Origin: Actinomycetospora sp.
GTDB lineage: Bacteria; Actinomycetota; Actinomycetes; Mycobacteriales; Pseudonocardiaceae
Assembly (NCBI GenBank): GCA_025925615.1
Contig: JAICLN010000204.1
Location: 1-7,676, forward strand
Length of the DNA stretch: 7,676 nt
Direction: 5' to 3'
The notes beneath the pieces were generated by a model, which was given only the letters and a program-made list of their open reading frames with translations, made no database searches and had not been told where the DNA came from. A program made the translations under genes and the position numbers. Each line of letters opens with the position of its first letter. Within the stretch, counting starts at the first letter, position 1. Shown here in pieces: positions 6,374 to 7,676 of this stretch.

Positions 6374-6952
6374 TCAGGCCTCGTCCCCGTCCGCCTCGCC
6401 GCCGATCTCCAGCCCGGCCCCGGCGGACAGGCCCTCCAGGTAGCCGATCGCCCGCTCGCTGCGGGGGTAGCGCGCCTCGAGCGCCCGGAACGCCGGGCCG
6501 TGACCGGCCTCGCGCAGGTGCGCCAGCTCGTGGACCAGTACGTGGTCGAGCACCCAGCCGGGCACCTCGCGGAGCCGCTCACTGACCCGGATCGTCCCGT
6601 CGACGGGCGTGCAGGACGCCCACCGGGTGCGCATCGGCCGGGTCCAGCGCACCGACACCGGGCGCGGCCAGCTCCCGTCCGGCGCGGCCGCGTCGAGGTG
6701 CTCGCGGGCCAGGCGGTCGGCTCGGGCGGCGAGGTCGTCGTCGCCGGAGGTGCGACCGGGGCGCCGGCGCTGGTCCGAGCGCTCCAGGCGGCGCAGCATC
6801 TCCTCGACCCAGTGCTTCTCCTGTGCCCGGCTCATCGAGGCGGGCACCGAGACGATCACGGTGTCGCCCTCGCGGCGGGCATCGACCGTCCGGCGGCGCC
6901 GGGCACTGCGGCGCACCACGACCTCGGGTCGCTGCGTCTCCTGCTCTGTCAC
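6374..6952 (-). CDS. YgjP/DUF45-type (M48-like) zinc metallopeptidase, 192 aa
   Basis: The zinc site is clear: HELAH at residues 141-145 with a third ligand His151 in HGPAF. This is the HELAHxxxxxHxxxF pattern of the YgjP/DUF45 (WLM-like) group. It is preceded by the family segment RWTRPMRTRWASCTP (about 102-116) and IRVSERLREVPGWVLDHVLV (about 121-140). The N-terminal half is Arg-rich with a helical segment (about 40-88). There is no signal peptide, so it is probably cytoplasmic. Its substrate is unknown; DUF45 proteins are often annotated simply as M48 family metallopeptidase. The GTG start at 6950-6952 is chosen because the family-like sequence begins soon after and a TANNNT box lies 8 nt upstream. 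Longer in-frame versions read through the 15-bp repeats upstream and give an unlikely Arg-rich extension. It is convergent with the zincin-like gene and divergent from the ThiF-like gene. Confidence 0.9.
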   Translation of the reverse strand: MTEQETQRPEVVVRRSARRRRTVDARREGDTVIVSVPASMSRAQEKHWVEEMLRRLERSDQRRRPGRTSGDDDLAARADRLAREHLDAAAPDGSWPRPVSVRWTRPMRTRWASCTPVDGTIRVSERLREVPGWVLDHVLVHELAHLREAGHGPAFRALEARYPRSERAIGYLEGLSAGAGLEIGGEADGDEA

Positions 6953-6960
6953 GGAAGGCC

Positions 6961-6966
6961 ACGCTA
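6961..6966 (-). promoter_or_regulatory. -10 box, leaderless start of the YgjP-type gene
   Basis: TAGCGT on the minus strand matches TANNNT, 8 nt before GTG 6952, with no Shine-Dalgarno nearby. The arrangement is the same as at the PDZ protease and zincin-like genes. It supports the 192-aa start. Confidence 0.5.
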
Positions 6967-6991
6967 GGCGAGGGAGCCGACGGGGCCGCAC

Positions 6992-7676
6992 GTGCGTCCA
7001 AGCCCGGTGAGGCCCTTCCCGCCGAGTCCTTCCCCGCCGAGTCCTTCCCCGCCGAGTCCTTCCCCGCCGAGTCCTTCCCCGCCGAGTCCTTCCCCGCCGA
7101 GTCCCTTCCCGTTGGCCCGCCATCCCGACGACCGCCCGGTACTGCTCTGGCGCGACCCCGCCACGGCGCAGTTCGGGACCGACCCCGCCACGGCGGTCAC
7201 CCTCGCCGACCTGACGCCCCCGCTCGCCGCCCTCGTCCGGGACCTCGACGGGGCCGTGCCGCCCGCGCGCGCCGTCGCCGCGGCGCTGGCCCGCGGGGGC
7301 GCCCCCGGGGAGGTCGCCGCCGTGGTCGCGGCGCTGGCCGGGGCCGGACTGCTCCTCGTGCCCCGCCCCACGGTCGCCACCGCCTACGTCCGGGTCCACG
7401 GTGCCGGACGCCTCGGCACGGCGATCGCCCTGGCCCTCGCCGGCGCCGGGGTCGGCCGGGTCGCGGTCCGCGCCCGCGGCACGGTGGCCCCGGACGACAT
7501 CGGGACCGGACTGCGCGACGCCGACGTCGGGCGCCCCGCGGTGCTCGCGGCGGCGGAGGCACTCGCGCGGGCCGCGCCCGCCGTCGTCGTCTCCGAGCCC
7601 ACCCGGCGCCGTCCCGAGCTCGCCGTCCTGGTCGGGGCGGAGGCCGCCGACCCGGTGCTCTCCGCGCGCCTGCTCG
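6992..7676 (+). CDS. ThiF/E1-like protein with PqqD-like N-terminal region, partial at 3' end; start uncertain
   Basis: The reading frame is open from 6968 to the window end. Counting from TTG 7112, residues 1-90 contain RPVLLWRDPATAQFGTDP and a winged-helix-like LTPPLAALVRDLDG segment ending AGLLLVP, as seen ahead of ThiF domains in TOMM-cyclodehydratase-like and Rv3196-like proteins. A Rossmann motif HGAGRLG (about 96-102) and GAGVGRVAV follow. The usual ThiF residues appear altered: the ribose-binding Asp after the second strand reads RARGTV, no N-x-x-R-Q is seen, and the usual K of GxxKA reads GRPAV. Adenylation may therefore be lost. Three starts are possible: GTG 6992 (weak GGGG 6 nt upstream), GTG 7007, or TTG 7112. 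The first two put a proline-rich tract encoded by the 15-bp repeat at the N-terminus. Homology-like sequence begins only at about 7112. The remainder of the domain is off the window. Confidence 0.75.
   Translation, partial: MRPSPVRPFPPSPSPPSPSPPSPSPPSPSPPSPSPPSPFPLARHPDDRPVLLWRDPATAQFGTDPATAVTLADLTPPLAALVRDLDGAVPPARAVAAALARGGAPGEVAAVVAALAGAGLLLVPRPTVATAYVRVHGAGRLGTAIALALAGAGVGRVAVRARGTVAPDDIGTGLRDADVGRPAVLAAAEALARAAPAVVVSEPTRRRPELAVLVGAEAADPVLSARLL
7021..7110. repeat. 15-bp tandem minisatellite, five perfect units plus one variant
   Basis: The unit gccgagtccttcccc occurs five times perfectly (7021-7095), followed by a variant unit with cccttccc (7096-7110). A further degenerate unit at 7006-7020 carries the same cccttccc ending. 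Phase-matched 15-mers also appear at 6992-7006 and 7112-7126 when read in the ThiF frame. In that frame each unit encodes Pro-Ser-Pro-Ser-Pro; on the minus strand it reads Gly-Glu-Gly-Leu-Gly and includes GGAAGGA. Identical central units between variant edge units indicate recent copy-number expansion. It lies between two divergent genes, or within the 5' end of the ThiF-like gene. Confidence 0.95.

Noticed and set aside
6326..6967. A plus-strand open frame of 213 codons opposite the YgjP-type gene
   Set aside because: It is a shadow frame; the minus strand carries the HELAH zinc motif and the conserved flanking residues.
7021..7110. CRISPR array
   Set aside because: The 15-bp units are directly adjacent without unique spacers, so this is a minisatellite.
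6953..7399. N-terminal extension of the YgjP-type protein through the 15-bp repeats (341-residue version)
   Set aside because: It gives an Arg-rich repetitive stretch antisense to the ThiF-like gene, and GTG 6952 has a leaderless-type promoter box.

Overview
The window is very GC-rich, with G/C at almost every third codon position, GTG starts and few Shine-Dalgarno sites. Its gene content and order (UPF0182 membrane protein, Lon-like PDZ protease, divergent zincin-like protein, then a ThiF-like protein) resemble the mycobacterial Rv3193c-Rv3194c-Rv3195-Rv3196 block as I remember it. This points to a chromosomal segment of a high-GC actinomycete, possibly Pseudonocardiales or a relative. I see no transposase, integrase, CRISPR array or phage gene.

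Layout, left to right. Positions 1-271 hold two minus-strand initiator tRNA-fMet genes. The left copy is cut by the window edge. They are separated by a perfect 16-bp hairpin that probably terminates the right-hand copy. Positions 325-4464 hold two minus-strand genes, probably co-oriented partners: a membrane-anchored PDZ/Lon-type serine protease (3439-4464) followed by a seven-helix UPF0182 protein with a large extracytoplasmic part (325-3282). A 196-bp divergent promoter region separates them from a plus-strand zincin_2/DUF2342 protein (4661-6151). Next comes a convergent, gene-free 222-bp stretch holding two diverged copies of a 57-bp repeat. A minus-strand YgjP/DUF45 (M48-like) metallopeptidase follows (6374-6952). 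Diverging from it, and running off the right edge, is a ThiF/E1-like protein with a PqqD-like N-terminal part. Its start region contains a 15-bp minisatellite with five perfect units.

Functionally this looks like a conserved core-genome envelope and proteolysis neighbourhood rather than an obvious defence or biosynthetic island. It has one extracytoplasmic protease next to a large membrane protein of unknown function, two metallopeptidase-like proteins presumably in the cytoplasm, and an adenylyltransferase-fold protein that seems to lack several usual catalytic residues. Three of the genes share a TANNNT box 7-8 nt before the start codon, the signature of leaderless transcripts. The least explained elements are the 15-bp minisatellite, which is in frame with the ThiF-like gene, and the paired 57-bp repeats.
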